From positions 1,488,001-1,552,000 of the forward strand of contig NC_017093.1 in NCBI RefSeq assembly GCF_000284295.1: DNA of 64,000 bases, given 5' to 3'. The notes beneath the pieces are model-generated. The model was not told the origin of the DNA. It saw nothing but the letters and a program-made list of their open reading frames with translations, and searched no databases. Below are positions 52,854 through 61,981 of this stretch, piece by piece (position 1 is the first letter of the stretch; every line of letters begins with the position of its first letter). Position numbers and translations under genes: made by a program. Source of the DNA: Actinoplanes missouriensis 431. GTDB lineage: Bacteria; Actinomycetota; Actinomycetes; Mycobacteriales; Micromonosporaceae.

Positions 52854-53519
52854 CTAGAACTTCGGGGCGTCGGGGGCTTCCAGGAGGCCGAGCCGGAGCG
52901 CTGTCATCAGTGCCTGCGCCCGGTTGGCCGCACCCAGCTTCTCGTAGAGCTTCGAGATGTGGGTCTTGGCGGTCGACTCGGAGACGAAGAGCTGCTTCGC
53001 GATCCCGGCGACGCTCATGCCGTCGGCGAGCAGGCGGAGCACCTGACCCTCACGCGGCGACAGCTGCGGGCCGGACGGGGCGAGCCGGCGCTTCATCGCC
53101 TCGGCCAGGTCGGCCGCCGTGAAGGCGCTGGGTGCGGACGCGGCGTGCCGGGCGGCCGCAACGACCTCGTCGGCGGGCGCGGTCTTCGGCACGAACGCGC
53201 TGGCCCCGGCCTCGAGAGCGCCGAAGAGCTGGTCGTCGCCCGCATACATGGTGAGCACCACGATGCCCATGTTCGAGTTGTTCTTGCGCAGCGCGCGGGT
53301 GGCCTCCAGGCCACTGCCGTCGGGCAGGCGCAGGTCCATGATCACGACGTCCGGCTGCAGGGCGCCGGCCTGGCGCACCGCCTCCGCCGCGGTCGCAGCC
53401 TCGCCGACGACCTCGAACTGCCGGTCGCGCTCGAATGCGTGTCGCAGCCCTTTGCGGATCAGGTCGTGGTCGTCGACTAGCAGGACCTTGGTGCGCCCGG
53501 TCGGCGCAGGAGTGGTCAT
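52854..53519 (-). CDS. NarL/LuxR-type response regulator
   Basis: 221 aa. Receiver domain with D16-D17, phospho-acceptor D62 (VIMDLRLPDG), T90 and K112 all present, then a LuxR helix-turn-helix (about 155-215) with LSPREGQVLRLLADGMS and SESTAKTHISKLYEKLG. ATG 53519 follows GGGGAG. The start lies 8 nt upstream of the stop of the kinase gene, giving a kinase-regulator pair on one transcript. Confidence 0.93.
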   Translation of the reverse strand: MTTPAPTGRTKVLLVDDHDLIRKGLRHAFERDRQFEVVGEAATAAEAVRQAGALQPDVVIMDLRLPDGSGLEATRALRKNNSNMGIVVLTMYAGDDQLFGALEAGASAFVPKTAPADEVVAAARHAASAPSAFTAADLAEAMKRRLAPSGPQLSPREGQVLRLLADGMSVAGIAKQLFVSESTAKTHISKLYEKLGAANRAQALMTALRLGLLEAPDAPKF

Positions 53520-53526
53520 GGTCGGG

Positions 53527-55233
53527 TTACTCCCCTTCTGGAGCGGAAACACTCTCCCGCACGCTATCGCGCCGAGGTGGCGTTCCGAGCACTACGGCGA
53601 CGGTTGTCCCGCTGGGGTGTCGCGGCGTGATCTTGAGACGTCCTCGGATGCGTTCAGCACGCTCGGCCATGATGGTAAGGCCGTAACGGCCGTCCGGCCG
53701 CTCGTCGGCGAAGCCCTTGCCATCATCGGACACTTCGATTTCCGCGTACGGCGGGTCGACCGTGCAGGTGACCCAGAGATTCGACGCGCCCGCGTGCTTG
53801 CGGGCATTGGTGATCGCCTCCTGGGCGATCCGCAGCAGCTCCGCCTCGGTCGCGGCCGGCAGCCGGGCGGTCGACTCGTCGAACGTGAAGTGCACCCGCA
53901 GGCCGGCGCTGGTGCCGAGGGTCCGAGCGTACTCCGCGATGGCCGCGGCCAGGCCGCCGTTGCGGTCCACCTCGCTGCGCAGCTCGAACAGGCTCAGCCG
54001 CAGCTCGGTGATCACCCGGGTCACCTCGCCGCGCAGCGTGCGCAGCTCCTCGGCCGTCTCCTCGGCACCCTCCGGCAGGGTGGCCTGCGCGTTGTCGATG
54101 CCGTAGCCGACCATCACCAGCTCCTGGGCGACCCCGTCGTGGATCTCCCGGGCCAGCCGCTGGCGTTCCTCGTTCGTCGCGAGCGAGCGCACGTCGTCGA
54201 AGAGCAGGGCGGCTTCCAGCCGCAGCGCGGCGGGGCCGGTCACCTCGGTCACCGCCTGGACGACCGCCGACGGGTACGCCCCGGCGGCATCCGTCTCCAG
54301 GATCACCAACCCGATCGTCCGGACGCCGGCGACCAGCGGCACGACAAGCGACGACGCCTCGCCCCCGGCATGCGTGCGCGCCTGCGAGCGACTCGCGGTC
54401 TGCGGCTGCTGGGTGGCCCAGGCGTCCGCGATCGCCGAGTCGGCGTCGAGCGTGACCTCCCAGTCGACCCGCTCCGCGCCGCTCTGCGCGAGCACCACGA
54501 GCCGGCCGCCGCCGCTCGCCGACAGGACCGCCGCCCGGTGGCCGGGAGCGACCGCGCGCAGCTCCTCCAGCAGGTGCTCGGATATGCCGCCGGGGTCGAG
54601 CGTCGCGCCCGGCAGCGAGCGGGCCACGCTGCGCAGCTGGGTGAGCAGGCGCGTGGCCTCCGCGTACGGCTGGGGGGTGGGCTCGGGCGGCTGGAGCAGC
54701 TGACGCATCGTCTCGGCCGCGAACGTCACGATCGCCCCGAGCACCAGCCACTGCCCGCAGGCCGCCAGGTAACCCGGCTCGGTGAGCGAGCCGGAGACGC
54801 CCCCGCCGATCACCATGGTGGCCGCGGCGACGCCGAGCAGCACGGGTCCCTCGGTCGAGCGACGGTGCAGCGCCGCGGTGAGCAACGGCACCGCGAGGTA
54901 CGGCAGGATCGCCTCGGCGCCGAACCCGGCGTTGACCCGCCCGACCGTGTCCGCCGAGGAGGCCACGAAACCGGCTGCCAGACTGGTGATCACCACCTCG
55001 GCGAGCCGGCCGGCGGGCGACCAGATGTGATGCCGGACCAGGAACGCGGGCACCGCGGCGACCGCGAGCAGGGCGATCCAGCCCAGCTGTTTCGGATCCT
55101 CGGTGGCGGTCAGGGTCAGGACGGCGACCAGCGCGAGCATGACGACACGCGCGGCGGCTTCGGCCGGGCGCAGGCGCGCGGGTCCATTGGCTGGGGCTGG
55201 CACGGAACGGATGGTATCGGGAGCCGCCGACAT
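53527..55233 (-). CDS. NarL-type sensor histidine kinase
   Basis: 568 aa. About five membrane helices in the first 170 residues, a GAF-like domain (about 200-345), the HisKA_3 dimer helix with AREIHDGVAQELVM (His about 365) and a HATPase domain with ELLRIAQEAITNARKHA and DDGKGF. There is no long extracytoplasmic loop, so it probably senses within the membrane or through the GAF domain. Partner of the LuxR-type regulator that follows 7 nt later. Signal unknown. Confidence 0.92.
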   Translation of the reverse strand: MSAAPDTIRSVPAPANGPARLRPAEAAARVVMLALVAVLTLTATEDPKQLGWIALLAVAAVPAFLVRHHIWSPAGRLAEVVITSLAAGFVASSADTVGRVNAGFGAEAILPYLAVPLLTAALHRRSTEGPVLLGVAAATMVIGGGVSGSLTEPGYLAACGQWLVLGAIVTFAAETMRQLLQPPEPTPQPYAEATRLLTQLRSVARSLPGATLDPGGISEHLLEELRAVAPGHRAAVLSASGGGRLVVLAQSGAERVDWEVTLDADSAIADAWATQQPQTASRSQARTHAGGEASSLVVPLVAGVRTIGLVILETDAAGAYPSAVVQAVTEVTGPAALRLEAALLFDDVRSLATNEERQRLAREIHDGVAQELVMVGYGIDNAQATLPEGAEETAEELRTLRGEVTRVITELRLSLFELRSEVDRNGGLAAAIAEYARTLGTSAGLRVHFTFDESTARLPAATEAELLRIAQEAITNARKHAGASNLWVTCTVDPPYAEIEVSDDGKGFADERPDGRYGLTIMAERAERIRGRLKITPRHPSGTTVAVVLGTPPRRDSVRESVSAPEGE

Positions 55234-55264
55234 CGCCCATCCGTCGCGGCCCGGTCGCGTGCTT

Positions 55265-55286
55265 CGTCGTACCCAGCGAGTAGCCT
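55265..55286 (+). promoter_or_regulatory. CGTCGTACCCA-N5-TAGCCT promoter for the SRPBCC gene
   Basis: CGTCGTACCCA (55265-55275), 5 nt, TAGCCT (55281-55286); 6 nt later comes ATG 55293, implying a leaderless mRNA. Same layout as the elements at 44189 and 45639. Confidence 0.5.
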
Positions 55287-55292
55287 CCCAGC

Positions 55293-55745
55293 ATGGCCGA
55301 CACCTCGACGCAGACGATTCAGATCCATGCGCCGCTGGCCCGCGTGGCCGCGGTGATCTGCGACTTCCCGCGCTACCCGGAGTGGGCCGAGTCGATCAAA
55401 AAGGCCGAGGTCGTCGAGGAGTACGAGGACGGTTACGCCGCGCAGGTCCGTTTCCAGATCGACGCGACGGTCCTGACCGACGAGTACACGCTGGAGTACG
55501 CGTACGCCGACGATCTCTCCCGGATCGAGTGGCACCTGGTCGAGCCGTCCAAGACGCAGCGCTCCCAGGACGGGTCCTACGACCTGGTCGAGGGCGCCGA
55601 CGGGACGACCACGGTGACGTACTCCCTGGCGGTGGATCTCGCGATCGGGATGCTGGGGATGTTCCGCCGCAAAGCGGAGAAAGTGATCATGGACACGGCG
55701 CTGAAGGAGCTCAAGCGCCGGGTCGAGAGCTCGCCGGCCGCCTGA
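55293..55745 (+). CDS. SRPBCC (START/polyketide-cyclase fold) protein
   Basis: 150 aa. The pattern MADTSTQTIQIHAPLARVAAVICDF-like start, FPRYPEWAESIKKAEV and a C-terminal amphipathic helix (MDTALKELKRRVE) indicate a helix-grip ligand-binding fold. Similar to M. tuberculosis Rv2185c (TB16.3), from memory; ligand unknown. Divergent from the histidine kinase. The next gene starts 28 nt later. Confidence 0.85.
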   Translation: MADTSTQTIQIHAPLARVAAVICDFPRYPEWAESIKKAEVVEEYEDGYAAQVRFQIDATVLTDEYTLEYAYADDLSRIEWHLVEPSKTQRSQDGSYDLVEGADGTTTVTYSLAVDLAIGMLGMFRRKAEKVIMDTALKELKRRVESSPAA

Positions 55746-55773
55746 GCCGCGCCGGCGAGGAGGGGAGCGCGAG

Positions 55774-56742
55774 ATGGCCGGTTCCGCACGCGATGAGGCC
55801 GAGCGGCTGGTGGCGACGTTCCTCGCGAAGGCCGCGGCCGGCGGTCTGGGTGCCGCGGCGAGCGCTTCCCGGGCCTCCGGCGATTCACCGGGTACGGGTG
55901 ATGCCGACCCCCTGAGATTCCTCGGCGAGACGGTCGCCGGATTCCTGCACTCGTCCCGTGGCTGGGCCACCGGCAGCGCCGAGTGCTGCGTCTGCCCGAT
56001 CTGCCGGGCGATCACCGCGCTGCGCGACCCGAGCCCGGAGACCGCCGAGCGGCTGGCGACGAGCGCCGGTGAGATCGCGACCGGGGTGGCCGGGCTGATG
56101 CGGGCGTTCTCGTCGCTGACCGAGCAGCGGCCGAAGCCGCCGCCGGCGCAGCGGTCGTCGGAGCGCCCGGCGAACCCGGACTCGGTGTGGGCGTCCGCGA
56201 CCCACGCGGCGCAGCGTGCTGGTGGCGGAGAGGATTCGCCGGACGCCGGCGACGATCCGTGGGCGGCGGCGACTGCGGAGAGCGCGCGGGAGGCGGCTGC
56301 GGCGGCCAGGGCGCGGGCTGCGGCTGCCGAGGAAGCGGTGGCACGAGCGGTCGCGGCAGCCACAGCGGCCCGTGAGCGGGCATCGCAGGAGCGCGAATCG
56401 CGGACCGGGGGCGGGTGGACGCCGGAGCATGGAGGGATGGCGAGCACCCGTACCCGTACTGGGGATGTCTGGGCCTCCGCCATCGCTCAGACCGAGGCCG
56501 CGGCAGAGGCGAAAGCTGCCTCCGAGGCCGCGGCCATCGCCGAGGAGCACAGCGCGGCCCAGGCGGGAAGCGCGGCTGAGGGGCACAGCGCGGCCCAGGT
56601 GGAAATGGCGGCAGAAGCGGAGGCCGGGGCAGACGACGCGGCCCGGCACCGTAGCGTGGATCATGTGCGGGGCGCTGTGGCGCCCGAGGACCGCGACGGC
56701 GCCGGTCCGGGCGACGGCGCCCGGCGAGGCGACGCGGTGTGA
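55774..56742 (+). CDS. Ala-rich protein with CxxC motif, function unknown
   Basis: 322 aa, behind GAGGAGGGGAGCGCG. The N-terminal 110 residues look like a folded domain with FLGETVAGFLHSSRGW and four cysteines (ECCVCPIC), possibly a zinc site. The remainder is an Ala/Glu/Arg-rich helix with recurring DVWASA / DSVWASA / DDPWAAA motifs, then low complexity. The C-terminal half may be coiled coil. I do not recognise a family. Followed 25 nt later by the ROK kinase. Confidence 0.7.
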   Translation: MAGSARDEAERLVATFLAKAAAGGLGAAASASRASGDSPGTGDADPLRFLGETVAGFLHSSRGWATGSAECCVCPICRAITALRDPSPETAERLATSAGEIATGVAGLMRAFSSLTEQRPKPPPAQRSSERPANPDSVWASATHAAQRAGGGEDSPDAGDDPWAAATAESAREAAAAARARAAAAEEAVARAVAAATAARERASQERESRTGGGWTPEHGGMASTRTRTGDVWASAIAQTEAAAEAKAASEAAAIAEEHSAAQAGSAAEGHSAAQVEMAAEAEAGADDAARHRSVDHVRGAVAPEDRDGAGPGDGARRGDAV

Positions 56743-56767
56743 ACTGTTTGCAGAGGGGACGGGCAGC

Positions 56768-57718
56768 GTGACGCTGACCATCGGAATCGACGTCGGCGGG
56801 ACCAAGGTCGCCGGTGGCGTGGTCGACGAGTTGGGCAACGTGCTCGCGTCGAACCGCCGGCCGACGCCGGCGGAGGACCCGGCCGCCACCCGGGACACGA
56901 TCGTCGAGGTCGCCGCGGAGCTGGCGGCGAAGTACCCGGAAGCGACCGCGATCGGCATCGGCGCTGCCGCGTGGATCGACGCCGCCGGTTCGACGGTGCT
57001 GTTCGCGCCCAACCTGGCCTGGCGCGACGAGCCGCTGCGTGACTACGTGTCGAAAGCGGTCGGCCTGCCGACCGTGCTGGAGAACGACGCGAACGTCGCG
57101 GGCTGGGCCGAGTTCCGCTTCGGTGTCGCCGAGCACGCCGACGACTCGATGGTGATGATCACGGTGGGCACCGGCATCGGCGGCGCGATCGTGGTCAACG
57201 GCAAGCTGTGGCGGGGTGCCAACGGCATCGCCGCCGAGCTGGGCCACATCCAGTCGGTTCCGGACGGGCACCCGTGCGGCTGCGGCCGGCTGGGCTGCCT
57301 GGAGCAGTACGCGTCGGGCAACGCCCTGGTCCGGTTCGCCCGGGCCGGCGCCCGGCAGGAACCGGAGCGCGCCGCGAAGCTGCTGGAGCTCGCCGGCGGT
57401 GATGCCCTCGCGATCAGCGGCCGGCAGATCACCGAGGCGGCCCGGTCCGGCGACGGCGTCGCGATGGACGCGTTCGCGCAGGTGGGCTACTGGCTGGGGG
57501 TGGCGCTCGCGGACCTCGCGCAGAGCCTCGACCCGCAGATCATGGTGATCGGCGGCGGCGTGATCGACGCCGGCCCGCTGCTGATGGGCCCGGCCGAACG
57601 GACGTACCGGGAGCAGCTCGCCCAGCGCAACCGGTTCCCGGTGGCCGAGGTGCGCGCCGCCGAGATGGGCAACGCGGCGGGCGTGGTCGGCGCCGCGGAC
57701 CTGGCGCGCCGGGCCTGA
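56768..57718 (+). CDS. glk: ROK-family glucokinase
   Basis: 316 aa. The ATP motif TIGIDVGGTKVAGG is at the N-terminus. ENDANVAGWAEFRFG has the catalytic Asp, VGTGIGGAIVVNG follows, and the ROK zinc signature GHIQSVPDGHPCGCGRLGCL is complete. Phosphorylates glucose, with ATP or possibly polyphosphate. GTG 56768 with GAGGGG upstream. The phosphatase-like gene begins 4 nt after the stop. Confidence 0.92.
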   Translation: MTLTIGIDVGGTKVAGGVVDELGNVLASNRRPTPAEDPAATRDTIVEVAAELAAKYPEATAIGIGAAAWIDAAGSTVLFAPNLAWRDEPLRDYVSKAVGLPTVLENDANVAGWAEFRFGVAEHADDSMVMITVGTGIGGAIVVNGKLWRGANGIAAELGHIQSVPDGHPCGCGRLGCLEQYASGNALVRFARAGARQEPERAAKLLELAGGDALAISGRQITEAARSGDGVAMDAFAQVGYWLGVALADLAQSLDPQIMVIGGGVIDAGPLLMGPAERTYREQLAQRNRFPVAEVRAAEMGNAAGVVGAADLARRA

Positions 57719-57722
57719 GCGG

Positions 57723-58397
57723 ATGTCCGGGGTCCCGCTGCGGGTGGTCAGTTACAACGTGCACGGCATGCGGGACGACCGGCCGGCTCTGGTCGGCCTG
57801 ATCCGCGAGCTGGCCCCGGACGTCCTGGTGGTGCAGGAGGCGCCGCGCCGGTTCCGCTGGCGGGACCGGTGTGCCTCGCTGGCCGCCGACGCGGGCCTGG
57901 TGGTGGCGGCCGGCGGGCTGCCGGCGCTGGGCAACCTGCTGCTGGTCAGCCTCCGGGTGGCGGTGCATCGGACGTGGTGCCTGCGGTACCCGCTGACCCC
58001 GGGACGGCACATGCGCGGCGCGGTTTTCGCGGAGCTGTCGGTGCGGGATGCCGGTCGATTCGTGGTGACCGGGTCGCACCTGGCGACGGATCCGGCGGAG
58101 CGTCCCGTGCAGGCTGCGCGGTGGAAATCAGAAATGCCCGACTTGCCGTTTATTGTGGCCGCTGATCTCAACGAAGGGCCGGGCGGCAGCGCCTGGCGGA
58201 TGGTGGCGGACGGCCTCACCGGCGACGACCGCGATGTCCCGACATTTCCGGCGGTGCTCCCGCAGCGGCGCATCGACGGTCTCTTCGTCTCGCCCGGCAT
58301 AGCCATCGAGCGTTACGAGATCATCGGCTCCGACCTCGCCCGCCGGGCGAGTGATCATTTACCGGTCGTCGCTGATCTTCTACTCCCTTCCGCGTGA
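57723..58397 (+). CDS. Endonuclease/exonuclease/phosphatase-family hydrolase
   Basis: 224 aa, EEP fold. VVSYNVHGMRDD, VVQEAPRRF (metal Glu), GSHLATDPAERP, VAADLNEGPGG and the final RRASDHLPVVADL carry the metal and catalytic residues. Substrate may be DNA, phosphoinositide or another phosphodiester. No signal peptide. It is translated directly after glucokinase. Confidence 0.88.
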   Translation: MSGVPLRVVSYNVHGMRDDRPALVGLIRELAPDVLVVQEAPRRFRWRDRCASLAADAGLVVAAGGLPALGNLLLVSLRVAVHRTWCLRYPLTPGRHMRGAVFAELSVRDAGRFVVTGSHLATDPAERPVQAARWKSEMPDLPFIVAADLNEGPGGSAWRMVADGLTGDDRDVPTFPAVLPQRRIDGLFVSPGIAIERYEIIGSDLARRASDHLPVVADLLLPSA

Positions 58398-58422
58398 GGC
58401 CGGGCTCTGCGAGGATCGCCGG

Positions 58423-59769
58423 GTGCACGACACCCCCGAGCCGGGCGACCGTGGCGACGCCGTCTGTGTCGTCGGCGCCGGCGCCAGCGGCCTGGCCGCC
58501 GTCAAGAACCTGCGTGAGCTGGGCTTCGCCGTCGACTGCTACGAGCGTGAGACCTCCGTCGGCGGCGCCTGGAACTGGCGTCACGACCGCAGCCCGGTCT
58601 ATGCCGGCACCCATCTGATCTCGTCCCGGCCGCTCACCGAGTTCCCCGACTTCCCGATGCCGGACAGCTGGCCCGACTACCCCCACCACAGTCAGGTCCT
58701 GCAGTACCTGGAGCGGTACGCCGAGCACTTCGATCTGAGGCGCGACATCTGGTTCGGCATGGAGGTCACCTCCGCGGTCCCGGCCGGTGACGGCAGGTGG
58801 GATGTCACGATCAGGTCCACCGGTGTGGGTGAGTCGTCCCGGGTGCAGCGCTACGCCGCCATCGTGGTCGCCAACGGCCACAACTGGTCGCCGCTCACGC
58901 CGGAGATCCCGGGGGAGTTCCGGGGGCAGGTGATGCACGCCCGGGCGTACAAGGATCCGGCTCGGCTGCGCGGCCGCAAGGTCCTGGTGATCGGCGGCGG
59001 CAACACCGGCTGCGACATCGCGGTGGAGGCGGCCCAGTACGCGGCGCGGGTCTGGCACTCCACCCGCCGGGGGTACTGGTTCGCCCCGAAATACCTGTTC
59101 GGCCGCCCCGCCGACCAGGTCAACGACCGTCTGCTGCGGCTGCGCGTGCCGTTGCGGCTGCGCCAGTGGCTCTACCGCCGGACCGTGCGGCTGACCGTCG
59201 GCGACCTCACCCGGTTCGGCCTGCCGGCACCCGATCATCGGCCGTACGAGACGCATCCGATCGTCAACAGCCAGCTGCCGTACTACCTGGGACACGGCCG
59301 GATCGAGCCGGTGCCGGACGTGGAGCGCTACGACGACGACGGCGTGGTGCTGGCCGGCGGCGGCCGGATCGAGCCCGACCTGGTGATCACCGCGACCGGT
59401 TACCGGCCGCGGTTCGACTTCCTCGCCCCCGAGCTGCTCGACACCGACGAGCACGGCCGGCCCGACCTGCACCTGCACGCGTTCGCCCGCAGACACCCGA
59501 CGCTCGCGGTGATCGGCCTGCTGCAGCCGGACTCCGGGGTCTTCCCGCTCGCGCACTGGCAGAGCGTCGCCGTGGCCCGCTGGCTGCGGCTGCGCGTCAC
59601 CGATCCGGACCGGGCCGCCGCGGTGCAGCAGAAGGAGTCCGCCCGCCCGCTGGGCAGCTGGTCGCGGCGCCGGGTGGTGCCGACCCAGCGGCACTGGTTC
59701 GAGGTGGACCACGTGGACTACCTGCGCTCCGTGGAGAGCCTGCTGGAGCGGATGGAGCCGGCCCGATGA
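58423..59769 (+). CDS. Flavin-containing monooxygenase
   Basis: 448 aa. FAD motif CVVGAGASGLAA, FMO/BVMO-type motif FRGQVMHARAY (FxGxxxHxxxY) and NADPH motif VIGGGNTGCDIA in the expected order; ATGYRP near the C-terminus is the usual FMO motif. It oxygenates a soft nucleophile or ketone; substrate unknown. GTG 58423 with GAGG upstream; 25 nt after the EEP stop. Its stop is in the first 36-bp repeat unit that begins the next gene. Confidence 0.9.
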   Translation: MHDTPEPGDRGDAVCVVGAGASGLAAVKNLRELGFAVDCYERETSVGGAWNWRHDRSPVYAGTHLISSRPLTEFPDFPMPDSWPDYPHHSQVLQYLERYAEHFDLRRDIWFGMEVTSAVPAGDGRWDVTIRSTGVGESSRVQRYAAIVVANGHNWSPLTPEIPGEFRGQVMHARAYKDPARLRGRKVLVIGGGNTGCDIAVEAAQYAARVWHSTRRGYWFAPKYLFGRPADQVNDRLLRLRVPLRLRQWLYRRTVRLTVGDLTRFGLPAPDHRPYETHPIVNSQLPYYLGHGRIEPVPDVERYDDDGVVLAGGGRIEPDLVITATGYRPRFDFLAPELLDTDEHGRPDLHLHAFARRHPTLAVIGLLQPDSGVFPLAHWQSVAVARWLRLRVTDPDRAAAVQQKESARPLGSWSRRRVVPTQRHWFEVDHVDYLRSVESLLERMEPAR

Positions 59770-59909
59770 GCCTTCTTCGCTCCGCCGGCCGCACCGGCCC
59801 GATGAGCCTGCTTCGCTCCGCCGGCCGCACCGGCCCGATGAGCCTTCTTCGCTCCGCCGCCCGCACCGGCCCGATGAGCCTGCTTCGCTTCGCTGACTGG
59901 ACCGACCCG
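59766..59909 (+). repeat. 36-bp tandem repeat, four units, each with an in-frame ATG
   Basis: Units begin at 59766, 59802, 59838 and 59874; the first three encode MSLLRSAGRTGP or MSLLRSAARTGP, and the fourth has drifted to MSLLRFADWTDP. The upstream monooxygenase ends in the first unit. Confidence 0.95.
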
Positions 59910-60494
59910 GTGCCGGCGGCCGAGCGGGAGGTCGTCTCCCGCCTGCCCGAGGACGGCACCGGTCAGCCGCCGCTGCTCTTCGTCCCCGGCCGCGGGCACA
60001 CCGCCGCGATCTTCGCCGAGCATTGGCTGGGGCACGCCGCCGGTCGCGGTTTTCCCGGGTACGCGGTGACCCCACGCCCGGGCGGCGACCTGCGGGCGTT
60101 CGTCCACGACACGATCCAGGTGGCCGCCTCGATGCCCCGGCAGGCCGTACTGATCGGGCACGGGCTCGGTGCGCTGACGGTGGCGCGGGCGCTGGGCCGC
60201 TATCCGGCGCGGGCCGCGGTGCTCGTCGCTCCGCGCGTCTTTCCCCGTCTTCCCCTGTCCCGAGGCTGGGAGCTGCCGGATCCGGTGGGCGCGCCGCCGA
60301 TCCTGGTCGCCGGCAGCCCGGACGACCGGGTCGTCAAGCGCCCGGCCCTGGACCGTGCCGCCGCCCGGTACGGCGGTGCGCCGCTGCTCTTCCCCGGCAT
60401 GGGTCACGACCTGATGACCGGCGAGAGCTGGGCCGAGCCGATCGACGCGATCCTGGACTGGCTGGAGAAGTCGTTACCGGTGCCAGGCCACTGA
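59766..60494 (+). CDS. Alpha/beta-hydrolase-fold protein lacking the nucleophile serine
   Basis: 242 aa if translated from the first of four repeated ATGs (206 aa from ATG 59874). The fold is clear: LLFVPGRGHTAAIFAEHW, the nucleophile elbow at about 131-135, AGSPDDRVV with the acid Asp and GMGHDLM with the His. The elbow reads G-H-G-L-G instead of G-x-S-x-G, so residue 133 is Gly and ordinary serine-hydrolase chemistry is impossible. Coupled to the monooxygenase (ATGA), and its 3' end overlaps convergent otsA by 21 nt. Confidence 0.85.
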   Translation: MSLLRSAGRTGPMSLLRSAGRTGPMSLLRSAARTGPMSLLRFADWTDPVPAAEREVVSRLPEDGTGQPPLLFVPGRGHTAAIFAEHWLGHAAGRGFPGYAVTPRPGGDLRAFVHDTIQVAASMPRQAVLIGHGLGALTVARALGRYPARAAVLVAPRVFPRLPLSRGWELPDPVGAPPILVAGSPDDRVVKRPALDRAAARYGGAPLLFPGMGHDLMTGESWAEPIDAILDWLEKSLPVPGH

Positions 60495-61922
60495 CGCGGC
60501 CGGGGCGCGGTCGCCGGCGAGCCGCTCGGCGAGGCTGCCGGTGTGATCCAAAGCGGTCAGATAGGCCCGCGCCCAGGATTGGATGTCGTGCCCGGCCAGA
60601 TGATCGCGCATCGCCGTCATCCGCGCCGCCAGTTCGGCCGGGTCGGCGGACATCGCCCGCAGCAGGGTGTCCTTGAGCCCGTCGACGTCGTGCGGGTTCA
60701 CCAGAAAGGCCTGCGGCAGCTCCGCGGCCGCCCCGGCGAACTCGCTGAGCACCAGCGCGCCGCGACCGTCCTCACGGGCCGCCACGAACTCCTTGGCGAC
60801 CAGGTTCATGCCGTCCCGCAGCGGGGTCACCACCATGACGTCCGCGGTCCGGTAGAGGGCGGCCAGCTGGGAGCGGGCGAACGGCTGGTTGAGGTAGTGG
60901 ATCGCGGGCTCGCCGACCCGGCCGAACTCGCCGTTGATCCGGCCCACCTCGCCCTCGATCCGGTCGCGCAGGTCCTGATAGCTCTCCACCCGTTCCCGGC
61001 TCGGCACGGCCACCTGGACCATCACGGTGTCCCGGACCTTCACGTGCCCGGCCCGCAGCAGTTCGCTGTACGCGGTGAGCCGGTGCTCGATCCCCTTGGT
61101 GTAGTCGAGCCGGTCCACGCTGAGCAGCACCCGTTTCGGCTGCCCGAGGTCGTGCCGCAGCTGTTCGGACTGGCGCAGCACGTCCGGGCGGCTGGCGAGG
61201 GCCCGCATCTCGGCGACGTCGATGGAGACCGGGAACGCGCCGGTGCGTACGGTCCGCCCGTCCACGGTGATCGCGTCGTCGGTGGCGTGCGCGCCGAGCA
61301 GCTTCGTGGCGAGCTGGGCGACGTTGTGCGCGGCCTGCTCCCGCTGGAAGCCGACCAGGTCGGCGCCGAGCATCCCGCGCAGCAGCTCGACCCGGCGGGG
61401 AAGCTGCATGTAGAGCTCGGGCGGCGGGAAAGGCACGTGCATGAAGAAGCCGATCAGCAGATCGGGGCGCAGCTCGCGGAGCATCCCCGGCACCAGTTGC
61501 AGGTGGTAGTCCTGCACCCAGACCACGCCAGCGTGCTCGGCGACCTCGGCCGCGGCCTCGGCGAAGCGGGCGTTGACGCTGCGGTACGTCTCCCACCAGT
61601 TCCGGTCGAACACCGGCTGTTGCACCGCGTCGTGGTAGAGCGGCCAGAGCGTCGAGTTCGCGAACCCTTCGTAATAGCCCCGCAGCTCGTCCGCGCTCAG
61701 TGACACGGGCCGCAACCGCAGGCCACCGATGTCCGTCAGGGTCGGCGCCGGGCCCACCCCGCCGGCCCAGCCGACCCAGGTGGCGGGCGCCTGCTCCAGG
61801 ATCGCGTGCAGGGCACCGGCCAGCCCGCCCGGACTGCGGCGCCATTCGCACGCGCCGTCCGGGGCGGCGTTGTCATCCAGCGGCAGGCGGTTGGCCACAA
61901 CGACGAGCGAACTCTGGCGCAT
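60474..61922 (-). CDS. otsA: Trehalose-6-phosphate synthase
   Basis: 482 aa GT20 enzyme joining glucose from a nucleotide donor to glucose-6-phosphate. [51 protein letters not shown] and [13 protein letters not shown] are all present, covering both substrate sites. ATG 61922 or GTG 61925. otsB is not adjacent. Convergent with the degenerate hydrolase and overlapping it by 21 nt. Confidence 0.95.
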   Translation of the reverse strand: MRQSSLVVVANRLPLDDNAAPDGACEWRRSPGGLAGALHAILEQAPATWVGWAGGVGPAPTLTDIGGLRLRPVSLSADELRGYYEGFANSTLWPLYHDAVQQPVFDRNWWETYRSVNARFAEAAAEVAEHAGVVWVQDYHLQLVPGMLRELRPDLLIGFFMHVPFPPPELYMQLPRRVELLRGMLGADLVGFQREQAAHNVAQLATKLLGAHATDDAITVDGRTVRTGAFPVSIDVAEMRALASRPDVLRQSEQLRHDLGQPKRVLLSVDRLDYTKGIEHRLTAYSELLRAGHVKVRDTVMVQVAVPSRERVESYQDLRDRIEGEVGRINGEFGRVGEPAIHYLNQPFARSQLAALYRTADVMVVTPLRDGMNLVAKEFVAAREDGRGALVLSEFAGAAAELPQAFLVNPHDVDGLKDTLLRAMSADPAELAARMTAMRDHLAGHDIQSWARAYLTALDHTGSLAERLAGDRAPAASVAWHR

Positions 61923-61981
61923 CACCGAAGGTTACCGTGATAACACCAACGATCATCTATGTGATGGGTTACATCCGGCGG

